A DNA stretch of 64,000 nt from CAZDET01 sp964504335 (GCA_964504335.1 CAZDET010000013.1:1-64000); one strand, 5' to 3'. Shown: positions 1 to 9,877, counted from the stretch's first letter. A program made the numbers and translations. Notes: generated by a model from the sequence alone, not told the origin.

Positions 1-235
1 ACAAGATAGCCCACTTTTTCACACGGCCGTTTCCATTGCTGGTAGCCGCGTGCGCAGCGCACGCCTGAGCTGCCTGCAGCCCTCGAGGTTGGCAGGTAAG
101 GTGGGCGGGCCGTTTTTTAAATACCCACCCACATGGTGTGGGGCGCCCCGAGCCCAGCCGCCGGCCGGAGGGCCGAGGGTCCAAGCTATGTCCCGCCGGG
201 TGGAGTTCTTGCCTCCGACATTTGATGCGTACGCC
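1..235. other. GC-rich intergenic stretch with palindromes
   Basis: There is no convincing gene here; the two short open frames overlap each other on opposite strands and match nothing I recognise. The stretch carries several inverted repeats: an odd palindrome GCGTGCGC-A-GCGCACGC at 48-64, CCCACA-TGG-TGTGGG at 128-142, and GGGGCGCCCC just after it. It lies directly downstream of the end of the minus-strand synthetase and may hold its transcript end or be a dispersed intergenic element. No U-rich tail follows the palindromes, so I do not call a terminator. Confidence 0.4.
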
Positions 236-2689
236 CTAATTTTTGGTGGAGCCGGTGGTTGGTTCGGAAACCGATTGTAAGCATTTGTTGATGGTGCGGG
301 CGAGATGCTGGACGTGGGGCTCATCGAAGAGGTCGTCGTGGCGGCCAGGGACGATATGGACTTCTAATTCTTCCTTGGTGAGTGCTTGCCATTGGGTGAG
401 GTGATAGGCGAGGTTGGGGCGATCGTGGAATTCCCGGCTGCGGATGAGGGTGATGGGGCCATCGTAGGGTGACCATTCGTAGTTTAGATACAATTTTACC
501 AGGTGTTTTTGTACGTTCCGGAGGTTGCGCTCCTGTTCGCTTTTGAAATAGATAAGTCGCTTTTCGAGGGCGAGCTGAGCCCGGCGGGTGCGCACGCGGA
601 AGGTTTGCCGGATGGCGGCGAGCGGATCGTGGCGGTAGCGATGGAGGAGGCGGCCCAGGCGGCTTTTCGATTGTTTGACCGATTGCTCACGACGCACTTC
701 CTCCGGAGCCAGCCCCAGATCAATGACGGCCGAATCGACAATAATCAATGGAGCAACGGTTTCGCCCGCGGCCCGCAGCATTTTAGCCATTTCAAAACCA
801 ACCGCATTGCTGAAGCAGGTGCCCAAGATGTAGTAAGGCCCTGTGGGCTGCACGCTACGCATTTCGGCCACGTAGTGGCGGGCCATTTCTTCGATATTTT
901 CCTGGAAGGCCGATTCACTACCGTCGAGGCCGACGGGCTGTACGGCGTAGACGGGGCGATCGGGATCGAGGTGACTCGCCAACGCATTGTAGAAAAACAC
1001 GTGGCCGCCACCCGCGTGAATGCAAAAGAGGGGCTCCTTGCGCCCACTGGCGCGGATGGGTACCAGCGCCGACCAGGCTTCCGCACTTCCATCCGATTCG
1101 AGGACCTGCGCTAACCCCCGGATAGTTGGATGCTGAAAGAGGGTCACCGGCGGCAGGTTGCGCTTGAGATCCTGTTCGATGCGGGCGAATAGACGGACGG
1201 CTAGCAGAGAGGTGCCTCCCAACTCAAAGAAGTTTTCTGTGGTACCGATGGGATGTTGCCCGAATAGGGTTTCCCAGATTCGGACGAGCTGTAGCTCGGT
1301 GTTGTTTTGCGGCGCTACGTAATCGAGGGATGCGGACGTCGGCTGGTTTTCGGATGCGGCCTTCTTGGATTGACCGTTTGAAAAAGCCGGCCCCTGCAAT
1401 TGCCGGATCAGCTCTAAAGGGGTAGACGCACCTAGCGCATTTCCCCGCTCCAGCAACTGTCGGAAATCCTCCAGGAATCTTCGGATGTAGGCCTCCGAAA
1501 GCGTACCGCTGTCGTAGCGAATTTCGAAGCTCAGTTGTTCTCCCGGAATAACGACGATGGTCAGGGGGTAGGTGGAAGTAATGCCGCCTTTGAAGTCCTT
1601 CACCCGGAGGTCAGTGCCGCTCAAATCTTCCCAGGGGAAATTCTCGACGACCAGTAAAGTATCGAACAGACTCTGGCCCGGCAGATTGTTCCAGGACAGG
1701 ATTTGATTGAGGGTAACGAATTCTAACTGCCGGGCTGCCAGTTGTTGTTGCTGCTGCTCGCGAAGCCAATCGCCAAAATTGGCGGATTCGGACATTCGGG
1801 TGCGCACCGGCAGCACATTCATAAACAGGCCGGCCAGGTGTTCAAGGTTGGGGATATCCGCGGAGCGGCCCGAAACGGTAGTGCCGAAGGCGACATCCAA
1901 CTGCCCGGTGTAGCGGCTGAGCAGGAGGGCCCACAAGCCCTGGATCAGGGAATTCAGAGTGATGCGTTCGCGGCGGGCGTAAGCGGTAAGGGCGGCGGTA
2001 TGTTCTTGGCTGAGGCTGAACTGTACGGGAAGCACTTTTCCGGAAGCTCCCGCTTGGGAGTCGGTCAGGAAGGCCGGTTGGAAGCCCGCCCATTGCGCGC
2101 GCCAGAAAGTGGCGGCCCGCTCGAGATCCTGTTGCTTGAGCCATCCGAGGTAGGTGCGGTAGGCGGGAAGCGTGGGTAGGTTGGGTGCCGTATTTTGCAA
2201 GATGCTCTCGTAGAAAGAAAAGACATCCTTTAACAGGATAGAGGCCGACCAGCCATCCAGTAAAATATGGTGACAGCTCCAAATCAGGCGATATACGCCT
2301 TCATGCAACCGGATTAGGTGTAGGCGGGAAACCGGTACTTTGGTCAAATCAAATCCGCGAGCGCGGTCTTCCCGACGCAGTTCTTCCAGGCGCTGCACCT
2401 GGCGTTCTGGTGATTCCGAGCGCCAATCCAGCTCTACGATTGGCAGTTTTGCTGCCGGATGGACCACCTGTACCGGCTTCTCGATCTTTTCCCAGTGCAC
2501 GGAGGTACGCATGGCCGCGTGCCGCCGTACGACCTCCTGCCAGGAACGGGCAAGTGCTTCGGTATGCAATGCCCCTTCAAGCGTGCATTCCACTTGGAGA
2601 AACCCCAGGTCTTCCCGTTGCTGCAGGCCGTGAAAGAGCAGTGCCTGCTGCATGTAGGTAAGTGGGTAGATGGCCTCAATCTTGGACAT
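236..2689 (-). CDS. Nonribosomal peptide synthetase, C-T-TE termination module without an A domain
   Basis: This 817-residue protein is the likely last station of the assembly line. Residues 1-430 are a condensation domain that opens with the YPLT...MQQALLFH form typical of domains following an epimerase and has the catalytic HHILLDG at 140-146. Residues 455-530 are a carrier domain (GGTSLL, phosphopantetheine Ser494). Residues 550-805 are a type I thioesterase whose nucleophile elbow reads G-T-C-F-S (Cys625 instead of the usual Ser), with Asp652 and His784 as candidate triad partners. No adenylation domain lies between condensation and carrier domains; only a roughly 30-residue polar linker is present. 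It starts 10 bases after the upstream C-A-T-E synthetase, so the two are co-transcribed. The domain calls are firm. The amino acid loaded on this carrier, and the enzyme that loads it, are unknown. Confidence 0.93.
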   Translation of the reverse strand: MSKIEAIYPLTYMQQALLFHGLQQREDLGFLQVECTLEGALHTEALARSWQEVVRRHAAMRTSVHWEKIEKPVQVVHPAAKLPIVELDWRSESPERQVQRLEELRREDRARGFDLTKVPVSRLHLIRLHEGVYRLIWSCHHILLDGWSASILLKDVFSFYESILQNTAPNLPTLPAYRTYLGWLKQQDLERAATFWRAQWAGFQPAFLTDSQAGASGKVLPVQFSLSQEHTAALTAYARRERITLNSLIQGLWALLLSRYTGQLDVAFGTTVSGRSADIPNLEHLAGLFMNVLPVRTRMSESANFGDWLREQQQQQLAARQLEFVTLNQILSWNNLPGQSLFDTLLVVENFPWEDLSGTDLRVKDFKGGITSTYPLTIVVIPGEQLSFEIRYDSGTLSEAYIRRFLEDFRQLLERGNALGASTPLELIRQLQGPAFSNGQSKKAASENQPTSASLDYVAPQNNTELQLVRIWETLFGQHPIGTTENFFELGGTSLLAVRLFARIEQDLKRNLPPVTLFQHPTIRGLAQVLESDGSAEAWSALVPIRASGRKEPLFCIHAGGGHVFFYNALASHLDPDRPVYAVQPVGLDGSESAFQENIEEMARHYVAEMRSVQPTGPYYILGTCFSNAVGFEMAKMLRAAGETVAPLIIVDSAVIDLGLAPEEVRREQSVKQSKSRLGRLLHRYRHDPLAAIRQTFRVRTRRAQLALEKRLIYFKSEQERNLRNVQKHLVKLYLNYEWSPYDGPITLIRSREFHDRPNLAYHLTQWQALTKEELEVHIVPGRHDDLFDEPHVQHLARTINKCLQSVSEPTTGSTKN

Positions 2690-2699
2690 AGGTCGGTTG

Positions 2700-5600
2700 T
2701 TACAGGTCGATTTGACCGAGTAATGTATCTAAATCACTTTGGTTGAGATCGGCGTCGGGAAAATCGGAAGGGGTATACGTACCCGCTTCGACCGATAGGC
2801 AATGCTCCACGATGCGGCGGAGTGCTTGCTCGTAGCCCTCGATCAGCTGCTGGATAGTGTCGGCCCGATGCAGCTCGCGGCTGAAGCTCCAGCGGAGCTG
2901 CAACTGCCCGTCGGCTATCAGGGCATTTATTTCCAACGGATAGTACCGTTCGCTTCGTGGATCGCGGGTCCTGGAAAATAGCATGTCCGATGCTCCCAGC
3001 AGGGTGTCTGTCGCGACTTCCCGGGTGCCCAAATAATTGATCACGGTGGCGGAGGAATATCCTAGATTCGGAGCTTTGTTCAGATAGCGCAGCGCTCCGT
3101 AACCGATCCCACCGTTGGGGATTTGCCGGAGCTGTTCCTTCACCGTTTTCAATCGGGTGGGCAAATCGCTACCGGGGTTGATCGCAAGTCGGACGGGGAA
3201 GAAGGACGTAAACCATCCGACTGTGTTGGATAGATCGAGCTGGTCGTCGGGAGCTTCCCGACCGAGTCGCTCCAGGAGAATGGTTTGGGCGGATAGTTGG
3301 TATCGATCAGCGCAGGCTTCCAGGAAGGCGGTAATCAATAATTCATCCACCCGCATACGATAGGCCGGGGGCGCTTGCCTGAGCAATTGTTCGGTGATTG
3401 GCGCTTCCAACGACCATTCGATGGTTTCGATACTCGATTCCGGCACTGGTAGCTGGCCGGGGATGTCCAAGGGCAATACATCGGCAGATTGAACCTGCGC
3501 TTGCCAGAAGGATTGCTCCGAGTCGAAGAAGCCGTTTCGGACCGCGGTCTGCAGCCAGGTACTCCACACGGGATAGGCGGTAGTTTTGGGCGGTAGCTGG
3601 CCCCGTTCGGGATGCAAAAGGGTAAGCAGATCCCGCTCGATAATCTGCCAGGAGACCATATCCACTATTAAATGATGGGCGACCAGGAGGAGACGGCTGA
3701 GGTGGTGGTTGCCCCCATCGAAGTACAGCACGCGGAAAAGCGGGCCGGTTTTCAGATCGAATTGGGCCTGGATGGCCGCCGTTTGCTGCTCGATGTCCGT
3801 ATCCGGCTCGGTATCCTTCGGCAGTTTGATCAGTTGGAATGGTTCCACCGCGTCGGGTTCCAGGATGCGGGCTTGCCACTCGCCGTCGCGTGGTTCGAAT
3901 ACGGCGCGCAGCAGATCGTGGTGCTGCACCAACGCTTGCGCCCCCTTCCGAATCAAATCCTCCTCAATTGCCGTGGGCAACTGGTACATCAGGCTCTGAT
4001 TCCAGTGGTGGGGTGCCGCCCGGTGTTCTTCGAAAAACCAATGTTGAATGGGCGTCAGTGGAAAAGGGCCGGTAACCGGACCTTCTTCCGGTACTTGCGC
4101 TTCTGTGGCGGACACAAACAGGGCCAGTTCAGCAATCGTCTGGTGCTCGAACAGTTGGTTGGGGCCGAGCACGATTCCCGCCTGCCGCGCCTTGGAAATG
4201 ATTTGAATACTTAGGATGGAATCCCCGCCGATTTCGAAAAAATTAGCGTGGATACCTACCCGGGGCAGGTGGAGCACTTCCGCCCAGCAGTCGGCGAGGA
4301 GGCGTTCGGTCTCGTTGCGGGGTGGCGCATAGTCGGATGTAGCGGAGAGGGAAGTGGTATCCGGTGCGGGAAGCGCCTTCAGGTCGATCTTGCCGTTGGG
4401 CAAGCGCGGCCAGGCATCCATCCGGACGTAAGCCGAAGGCACCATGTAATCGGGTAGTAGCCGCTTGAGCTGCTGCTGAAGGTCGGAACGGTCCAAATCG
4501 GCGACAGGAATGACGTAGGCAACCAGACGTTTGCCACTGCTCTCCGTCTCCTGCACCTGCACGAGTGCATCCCGGACGCTGGGTTGGCGACGGATCGTCT
4601 CGCTGATTTCATCCGGTTCGATGCGGTAGCCCCGTATTTTGACCTGGTGATCGGCCCGGCCCAGGAATTCGATCAATCCGTCGGGGCGGTAGCGCGCCAA
4701 ATCGCCGGTGCGGTAGAGGCGCTTGGTACCTCCTTCTTCCAAAGAGACGGTTACGAATCGCTCAGCAGTTCCCTCTGGGCTGCGGTGGTAGCCGGGGGTG
4801 ACGCCTGCTCCGCCGATATAGAGTTCTCCGGATACGCCGATTGGGACGGGACGAGCATGCTCGTCGAGCAGGTAGATTTCCGCATGAGGAATGGGGCGAC
4901 CGATGGGAACCGACCGATGCGCATCTTCGGGCCGCACTTCGTAGACCGTACACCAAACGGTGGCCTCCGTGGGGCCATATTCGTTGTAGAGGCGAGTAGC
5001 CGCTAATTGATCGAAATGGGTGCGCACCAGGGAAGGAGCACAAGCTTCGCCGGCTACGATGACCGCCTGCAGGCTATCCAGGCGTTGGGAATCGCCGTGC
5101 TGGAGGAGTAATTGATAAAGGGACGGTAAAAGTAAGGTATGGCTGACGCGGTGCTCAGCAATCAGGCCAGTTAACCGGTCCAGGTCCTGCTCGATCCGGC
5201 GGGGCGGTAGGATCAGGGTGCCGCCGCTGGTTAATGTCCAGAAGATGCCCGCTACGGAACTGTCGAACGAGAAGGACGACAACAGCAGGAACTGCCCCGG
5301 ATGCGTAGCATATACTTCAAATCGATCGGCCGTTGAATAGCGCAAATTCCGGTGGGTAACGCCGATGCCTTTGGGCCGTCCGGTACTCCCGGAGGTATAA
5401 ATGAGGTAAGCCAGGTGTTCGTCGGAGATAGCCGGAAAGTCCCGTCGTTCTGAATTAGGGGGCAATTGATCGACGATGATCGTCGGCAGGTCGCGGTGGC
5501 CGAGTTGGGCCCGCAGGGCGGCCTGCGTCACGATGGCCGTTGCCCGGGCATCTTCCAGCATATATTCGATGCGCTCGGCCGGGTATTCCGGATCGAGTGG

Positions 5601-7310
5601 CAGGTAGGCTCCGCCGGCTCGCAGGATGCCCAGCATGCCGACGACCATATCGACGGACCGTTCGGTGTAGAGACCGACGATGGGGTTGGCACCCAGGTGG
5701 AGCGTCAGGAGGTGCGCTGCCAAGGCTTCCGTACGCGCTTGTAAATCCTCGTAGGATATCCTGGTCGCTCCGGCTATGGCCGCCCATTCGGCGGGGTGTT
5801 GGTCGGCTTGCCCGAGGATACGGGTGACGATAGTTTCGTGAAATGCCGGCTCCGGCGGTGGCGGATTCCAATCGAGGAGTAGACGGCGACGCTCCTGCGG
5901 GGGGAGCATGGAAAGCTCCGAAATAGGCCGGTTGGGTTGAGCAACTACCGCCTCCAGTAGCGTATGCAGATGATCGTGCATCCGCTCGATGGTGGGCGCA
6001 TCGAATAGATCGGTAGCGTACTCAAAGATAGCGGACAGGCGGTCGTGCTCCTCGGATATATACAATGTCAGGTCGAACTTGGCAACCCCCAGGTCGAAGG
6101 GGGTATATTCCAGCTCCAAGCCTGGCCCAAAGTCGGGATGCTCGGGCACCTGGTGGTAGAGGAACATCACCTGGAAGATGGGATTGACGCCGGTTTCCCG
6201 TTCGGGTTTCAATTCTTTGACCAAGGTTTCGAAGGGCGTCTGCTTATGCGAAAAGGCATCCAGCACGGTCTGTCGGACCTGGTCTACTAACTCGAGGAAG
6301 GAAGGATTGCCGGATAGGTCCGCCCGCAATGTGAGGGTATCGTTGAAGAAGCCAATCAGTTTTTCCAGTTCCGTCTGATCGCGGTTGGTAAAGGGAGTCC
6401 CAATGAGGATATCCGTTTGCCGGGAGTAGCGATGGAGCAGGATATTAAATACCGAAAGCAACAGCACAAAGGGCGTGGTATTTGCTCGCTGGCTCAGCTC
6501 GATGAGTTGTCGGGAGAGGGTATCGGGGTAGGCCCGTTCGGCGAAGGCTCCGGCAAAGGTTGGCAGAGGGGGGCGCGGCCGATCGGAGGGCAGGTCCAGG
6601 ATGGGTAGCTCTCCGGCTAACTGTTGCAGCCAATAGCGCAGATCGGTCGCATCGGCGGGCCGTTGCCGTTGCCAGTGGGCATAATCGGCGTACTGAATGG
6701 GCAGAGGAGAAAGATCAGCAGAACGCTTATTTAATGCTGCCTGGTACAAGGCCGCCAATTCTTCCCGCCAGATGCGCATCGACCACTTATCGGTGATGAT
6801 GTGGTGCATCGTGACTACAAGGAGGTGCTCGGCTTCGCCCGTTCTCAGTACTTGAAGGCGCATCAGCGGCCCGGTGGTCAGATCGAAGGGGCGGCGCGCC
6901 TCCTGGTAAATCATCTGCTGTACTTCTGATGCCGTTTTGGAGCGCAGATCCTGATCGGTGACCTCCAGCGGGGATGCTTCCCGGATTACCTGGACGGGCT
7001 GTCCGCCTTCTTCGGAGAAGGTGGTGCGTAGAATGGCGTGCCGGTCGGTGAGCAGGGGGAGCGCCCTGAACAGTGCCTCGTGGTCAAGCGGCCCCAGCAG
7101 GCGGTATACCTCCGTGTAGTGGTAAAAAGGATTGCCGGGGTGGAGCTGTTGGAGCAGCCATAGTCGCTGTTGCCCGAGCGATAGGGGAACCACTGCCCCC
7201 TCGGGGCGGGGCGGAATGCCCGCTGGTTTATTGGGCACCTCTTTATTGCGTTCCCGCCAGCGGGCGAGTAAGCTCTTTCCGGATGAAGGGGAATCCTCGT
7301 GAGAAGGCAT
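2700..7310 (-). CDS. Nonribosomal peptide synthetase, C-A-T-E module
   Basis: This 1536-residue protein has one elongation module plus an epimerase. The condensation domain is at about 38-470 (HHIITDKWS at 169-177). The adenylation domain is at about 490-985, with the YTSGSTGRPKG loop near 638-648, NEYGPTE near 776 and the PNGK lysine at 974. The carrier domain is at about 995-1065 (GGDSIL, Ser1031), and the epimerization domain is at about 1080-1520 (HHLIVDMVSW at 1212-1221). The specificity residues read D-S-A-L-I-A-E-V-W-K by alignment to GrsA; I cannot assign this code to an amino acid. The E domain predicts a D-residue, which agrees with the post-epimerase look of the next protein's condensation domain. 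It is transcribed away from the glycosyltransferase gene through a shared 5' region of about 200 bases (7311-7527). Because it starts with a condensation domain, it must receive its chain from another protein, most simply the 19585-23733 synthetase. Confidence 0.95.
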   Translation of the reverse strand: MPSHEDSPSSGKSLLARWRERNKEVPNKPAGIPPRPEGAVVPLSLGQQRLWLLQQLHPGNPFYHYTEVYRLLGPLDHEALFRALPLLTDRHAILRTTFSEEGGQPVQVIREASPLEVTDQDLRSKTASEVQQMIYQEARRPFDLTTGPLMRLQVLRTGEAEHLLVVTMHHIITDKWSMRIWREELAALYQAALNKRSADLSPLPIQYADYAHWQRQRPADATDLRYWLQQLAGELPILDLPSDRPRPPLPTFAGAFAERAYPDTLSRQLIELSQRANTTPFVLLLSVFNILLHRYSRQTDILIGTPFTNRDQTELEKLIGFFNDTLTLRADLSGNPSFLELVDQVRQTVLDAFSHKQTPFETLVKELKPERETGVNPIFQVMFLYHQVPEHPDFGPGLELEYTPFDLGVAKFDLTLYISEEHDRLSAIFEYATDLFDAPTIERMHDHLHTLLEAVVAQPNRPISELSMLPPQERRRLLLDWNPPPPEPAFHETIVTRILGQADQHPAEWAAIAGATRISYEDLQARTEALAAHLLTLHLGANPIVGLYTERSVDMVVGMLGILRAGGAYLPLDPEYPAERIEYMLEDARATAIVTQAALRAQLGHRDLPTIIVDQLPPNSERRDFPAISDEHLAYLIYTSGSTGRPKGIGVTHRNLRYSTADRFEVYATHPGQFLLLSSFSFDSSVAGIFWTLTSGGTLILPPRRIEQDLDRLTGLIAEHRVSHTLLLPSLYQLLLQHGDSQRLDSLQAVIVAGEACAPSLVRTHFDQLAATRLYNEYGPTEATVWCTVYEVRPEDAHRSVPIGRPIPHAEIYLLDEHARPVPIGVSGELYIGGAGVTPGYHRSPEGTAERFVTVSLEEGGTKRLYRTGDLARYRPDGLIEFLGRADHQVKIRGYRIEPDEISETIRRQPSVRDALVQVQETESSGKRLVAYVIPVADLDRSDLQQQLKRLLPDYMVPSAYVRMDAWPRLPNGKIDLKALPAPDTTSLSATSDYAPPRNETERLLADCWAEVLHLPRVGIHANFFEIGGDSILSIQIISKARQAGIVLGPNQLFEHQTIAELALFVSATEAQVPEEGPVTGPFPLTPIQHWFFEEHRAAPHHWNQSLMYQLPTAIEEDLIRKGAQALVQHHDLLRAVFEPRDGEWQARILEPDAVEPFQLIKLPKDTEPDTDIEQQTAAIQAQFDLKTGPLFRVLYFDGGNHHLSRLLLVAHHLIVDMVSWQIIERDLLTLLHPERGQLPPKTTAYPVWSTWLQTAVRNGFFDSEQSFWQAQVQSADVLPLDIPGQLPVPESSIETIEWSLEAPITEQLLRQAPPAYRMRVDELLITAFLEACADRYQLSAQTILLERLGREAPDDQLDLSNTVGWFTSFFPVRLAINPGSDLPTRLKTVKEQLRQIPNGGIGYGALRYLNKAPNLGYSSATVINYLGTREVATDTLLGASDMLFSRTRDPRSERYYPLEINALIADGQLQLRWSFSRELHRADTIQQLIEGYEQALRRIVEHCLSVEAGTYTPSDFPDADLNQSDLDTLLGQIDL

Positions 7311-7527
7311 AACGACGGAGACTTTTTGGTGCCTTGTGGCAGCAGATAAATGTCTTGGTTTTGGTGTAAATGTCTAATATATTCTATTACAAAAGATCTT
7401 AATCTTGTTGCATCCGGTCTGCTAAAAGGTATGTTGCCTTGCAAATTATGTGAACAAACCTTTCGACCAGGCGTATCAGCAGGCGGTGCGTCCGATTTCA
7501 TTTACTACTAACGAATACTGGAGCGCG

Positions 7528-8907
7528 TTGGCACGAATTGCAGTGATTACTTCCGGGCTTACAGGCATGCTCTATTCGAGCTTCGAAATAGTTGCCCGCC
7601 TGGAGCGGGCCGGCCACGACGTGATTTACGCCAGCCCTCAGAACGTGGGCGAGCGGGTACGGGCACAGGGTATTGCTTACCATCAACTTCCGGAAGTCGC
7701 CTTCGATCCAGCTCCGAAAGTACCTCCGGGTTTAGGGCGGCTAAACCGGTTGATCCGCGTCTGGGCCAGCGCCGGTGCCCGTCGCCGGGCTGCCATTCAG
7801 CACCTTCGGATGGAAGCGTTCCAGGAATTTCTGGAGGAGCAGACCCCTGATTTACTGCTGATCGATATGGAGCTTCTCGAGCACGTCATTACGGCCGCCG
7901 TTCGACCCGTTCCGCTGCTATTAATCGACCAGATGATCCCCGGGTGGAGGCGCCCCGGCCTACCTCCCCTGCCTACCGGTATCATTCCGGGCCAGGGACA
8001 AGGCGGTTCGAGGAGATCGATCGCTCGGGCCTGGTGGCGGCTACGCCTGCGGCGATGGATAAGCATTCAAAGCAATCGCTGGCGCAGTGGTTTTACCGAT
8101 CGGCGATCGGTGCTGCGAGCCTACGCGCGGCAGGTCGGGTTTCCCCAACGCTTCCTTCAGGCATACCAGTGGCCCCCTCCCTTCACCTTCGACCGGCTGC
8201 CGGTAATTAGTCTCACCTCCTACGAACTCGATTTTCCCCATGCGCCCCGCCCCAACCTGCACTACGTAGGCCCGATGGTGTACACACAACGGAAGGACTC
8301 GCCTGCGGATGCCCCCTCGTCCGAACAACTTGAACCGTTGTTTTCGAGGCGGCGCGAATTGAAAAAGCGACTACTTTACGGTGCCCTGACGACCATGGCG
8401 GCGGATCGGGACGAGCCATTTCTCAAGAAATTGTTCGAAGCAGTAGCCGGGCAATCAGACTGGTGGCTGATCATTGGGCTGGGCGGGCGCCTCGATCCTT
8501 CTGCGCTGGGGTCGATTCCGGACAATGTATTTACCTTCGGTTGGGTGCCACAGTTACAGGTACTCGAGCAGGCAGATGCCGCTATCATTCACGGGGGGAT
8601 CAACACCATCAACGAGTGCATTCATTACCGGGTTCCCATGCTGGTCTATTCGGGAAAGAAATACGACCAAAATGGCAATGCGGCCCGGATAGGTTACCAT
8701 GGCTACGGCCTGAGGGGTGATCGCGACCGCGATCGTCCGGGCGATATTCAAGAAAAGATCTACCACTTGTTAGAAGCACCCAATTTTCGGAAGCGAGTGG
8801 ATTACCTGCACGAATGTTACCGGCGAGACCAGCCAACCCTCATCGAACTCGTATCCAAAATGCTCCAACGCCCCACCACTAAAACAGCATCATGGACAGG
8901 GAAATAA
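7528..8907 (+). CDS. UGT/MGT-like glycosyltransferase (GT-B fold)
   Basis: The protein begins with a Rossmann-type strand and loop (ARIAVITSGLTG) as in UDP-sugar-dependent GT1 enzymes. Near its C-terminus it has the nucleotide-sugar site HGGINTINECI followed by P-M-L-V and Y-D-Q-N-G-N-A, the bacterial form of the plant PSPG box. It probably transfers a sugar to a small molecule or lipid, possibly the cluster product. I chose the TTG at 7528 because it places the first strand at the N-terminus; the frame is open upstream to a GTG at 7450, which would add 26 residues of unrelated character. The next gene starts inside its last codons, so the two are coupled. A role in polysaccharide rather than peptide tailoring is equally possible. 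Confidence 0.8.
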   Translation: MARIAVITSGLTGMLYSSFEIVARLERAGHDVIYASPQNVGERVRAQGIAYHQLPEVAFDPAPKVPPGLGRLNRLIRVWASAGARRRAAIQHLRMEAFQEFLEEQTPDLLLIDMELLEHVITAAVRPVPLLLIDQMIPGWRRPGLPPLPTGIIPGQGQGGSRRSIARAWWRLRLRRWISIQSNRWRSGFTDRRSVLRAYARQVGFPQRFLQAYQWPPPFTFDRLPVISLTSYELDFPHAPRPNLHYVGPMVYTQRKDSPADAPSSEQLEPLFSRRRELKKRLLYGALTTMAADRDEPFLKKLFEAVAGQSDWWLIIGLGGRLDPSALGSIPDNVFTFGWVPQLQVLEQADAAIIHGGINTINECIHYRVPMLVYSGKKYDQNGNAARIGYHGYGLRGDRDRDRPGDIQEKIYHLLEAPNFRKRVDYLHECYRRDQPTLIELVSKMLQRPTTKTASWTGK

Positions 8908-9659
8908 ATTACGGCGGCCAGTTTTCGGCGATCGAACCGCTGCAGGAGTTTGGCCGCACCCTGGTGCGTGAGGCCCGACGCACTTACCGAAAAGTTGCCT
9001 GGCGCCGGAACCGCCGGTTTGGACAGCTCGATCGCGGGCTCATCGAATCTTATTTGGCCGCACCTGCTCCGCACAAGTTGCACATCGGCGCGGGCGATAA
9101 TTTACTAGACGGCTGGCTCAACACCAATTATTTGTCTCGGTCGCCCCGGGCGATTCACCTCGATGCCACCCAGCGGTTTCCGTTTCCGGATCAATCGTTT
9201 GATTACCTTTTCAGCGAGCACATGATCGAGCACATTTCCTATCCGGAAGGCCGGTTCATGTTGAGAGAGTGCTCCCGGATACTCCGGCCAGGCGGGCGTA
9301 TCCGGATTTCCACACCCGATTTTCAGTACCTCCTCGATCTCTATCAGCAGGAACACTCCCCCGTCCAATTAGCCTACACCGAATGGATGACGGAGTATAT
9401 GCAGCGGCGAGAAGCGGCCGCTGCCCCCTTTGCCAGCGCGATTTACGTAATCAACAACAACGTGCGTGACTGGGGGCATCAGTTCATTTACGACGAAGCT
9501 TCCCTCCGGCATGCGCTGGAGCAAAGCGGCTTCCAGGACGTCGTTCGGTGTGCGCTGAACGAAAGCCCCGACCCCGCACTCGCCAATCTGGAACACGAAG
9601 AGCGGGTACCGGAAGGGTTCGTCCGGCTGGAGACGTTGACGGTGGAAGGGGTTAGGTAG
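8892..9659 (+). CDS. Class I SAM-dependent methyltransferase
   Basis: This 255-residue protein has the SAM-binding motif LHIGAGDNLLDGW near residue 60, then an acidic strand end (HLDATQ), F-D-Y-L-F-S-E-H-M-I-E-H, and the ILRPGGRIRISTPD strand typical of type 11 methyltransferases. The HMIEH form is common in methyltransferases of glycan and secondary-metabolite loci. It overlaps the glycosyltransferase gene by 16 bases, so both are probably translated together and act on the same substrate. A tract of 7-base repeats and a sequencing gap follow its stop codon. Confidence 0.85.
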   Translation: MDREINYGGQFSAIEPLQEFGRTLVREARRTYRKVAWRRNRRFGQLDRGLIESYLAAPAPHKLHIGAGDNLLDGWLNTNYLSRSPRAIHLDATQRFPFPDQSFDYLFSEHMIEHISYPEGRFMLRECSRILRPGGRIRISTPDFQYLLDLYQQEHSPVQLAYTEWMTEYMQRREAAAAPFASAIYVINNNVRDWGHQFIYDEASLRHALEQSGFQDVVRCALNESPDPALANLEHEERVPEGFVRLETLTVEGVR

Positions 9660-9661
9660 TA

Positions 9662-9830
9662 TTTTAGACCTTAGACTTTAGNNNNNNNNNNNNNNNNNNN
9701 NNNNNNNNNNNNNNNNNNNNNNNNNNNNNNNNNNNNNNNNNNNNNNNNNNNNNNNNNNNNNNNNNNNNNNNNNNNNNNNNNTTTAGACCTTAGACTTTAG
9801 TATTTTAGGTTTTTGAGCGTGTTTTAGTAA
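9662..9830. repeat. Degenerate heptameric repeat tract interrupted by the gap
   Basis: On both sides of the N run the same 19 bases are present (9663-9681 and 9782-9800), built from words such as TTAGACC, TTAGACT and TTAGTAT with a period of 7. The tract continues in weaker form (TTTAGGT, TTTTGAG) to about 9830. The gap most likely exists because this tandem array could not be assembled. Confidence 0.8.
9682..9781. other. Assembly gap (100 N)
   Basis: Exactly 100 N bases. This is a conventional scaffold-gap length, so the true size is unknown. Both borders are the same repeat. Confidence 0.99.
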
Positions 9831-9877
9831 TGAAGGAAGAACCTTAAAAAACTAAGATCTATTTTCTAAAAATCTAA

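Noticed and set aside
50..280. Short frame at the left edge
   Set aside because: Low complexity, overlaps the end of the synthetase gene and has an opposing frame of equal quality.
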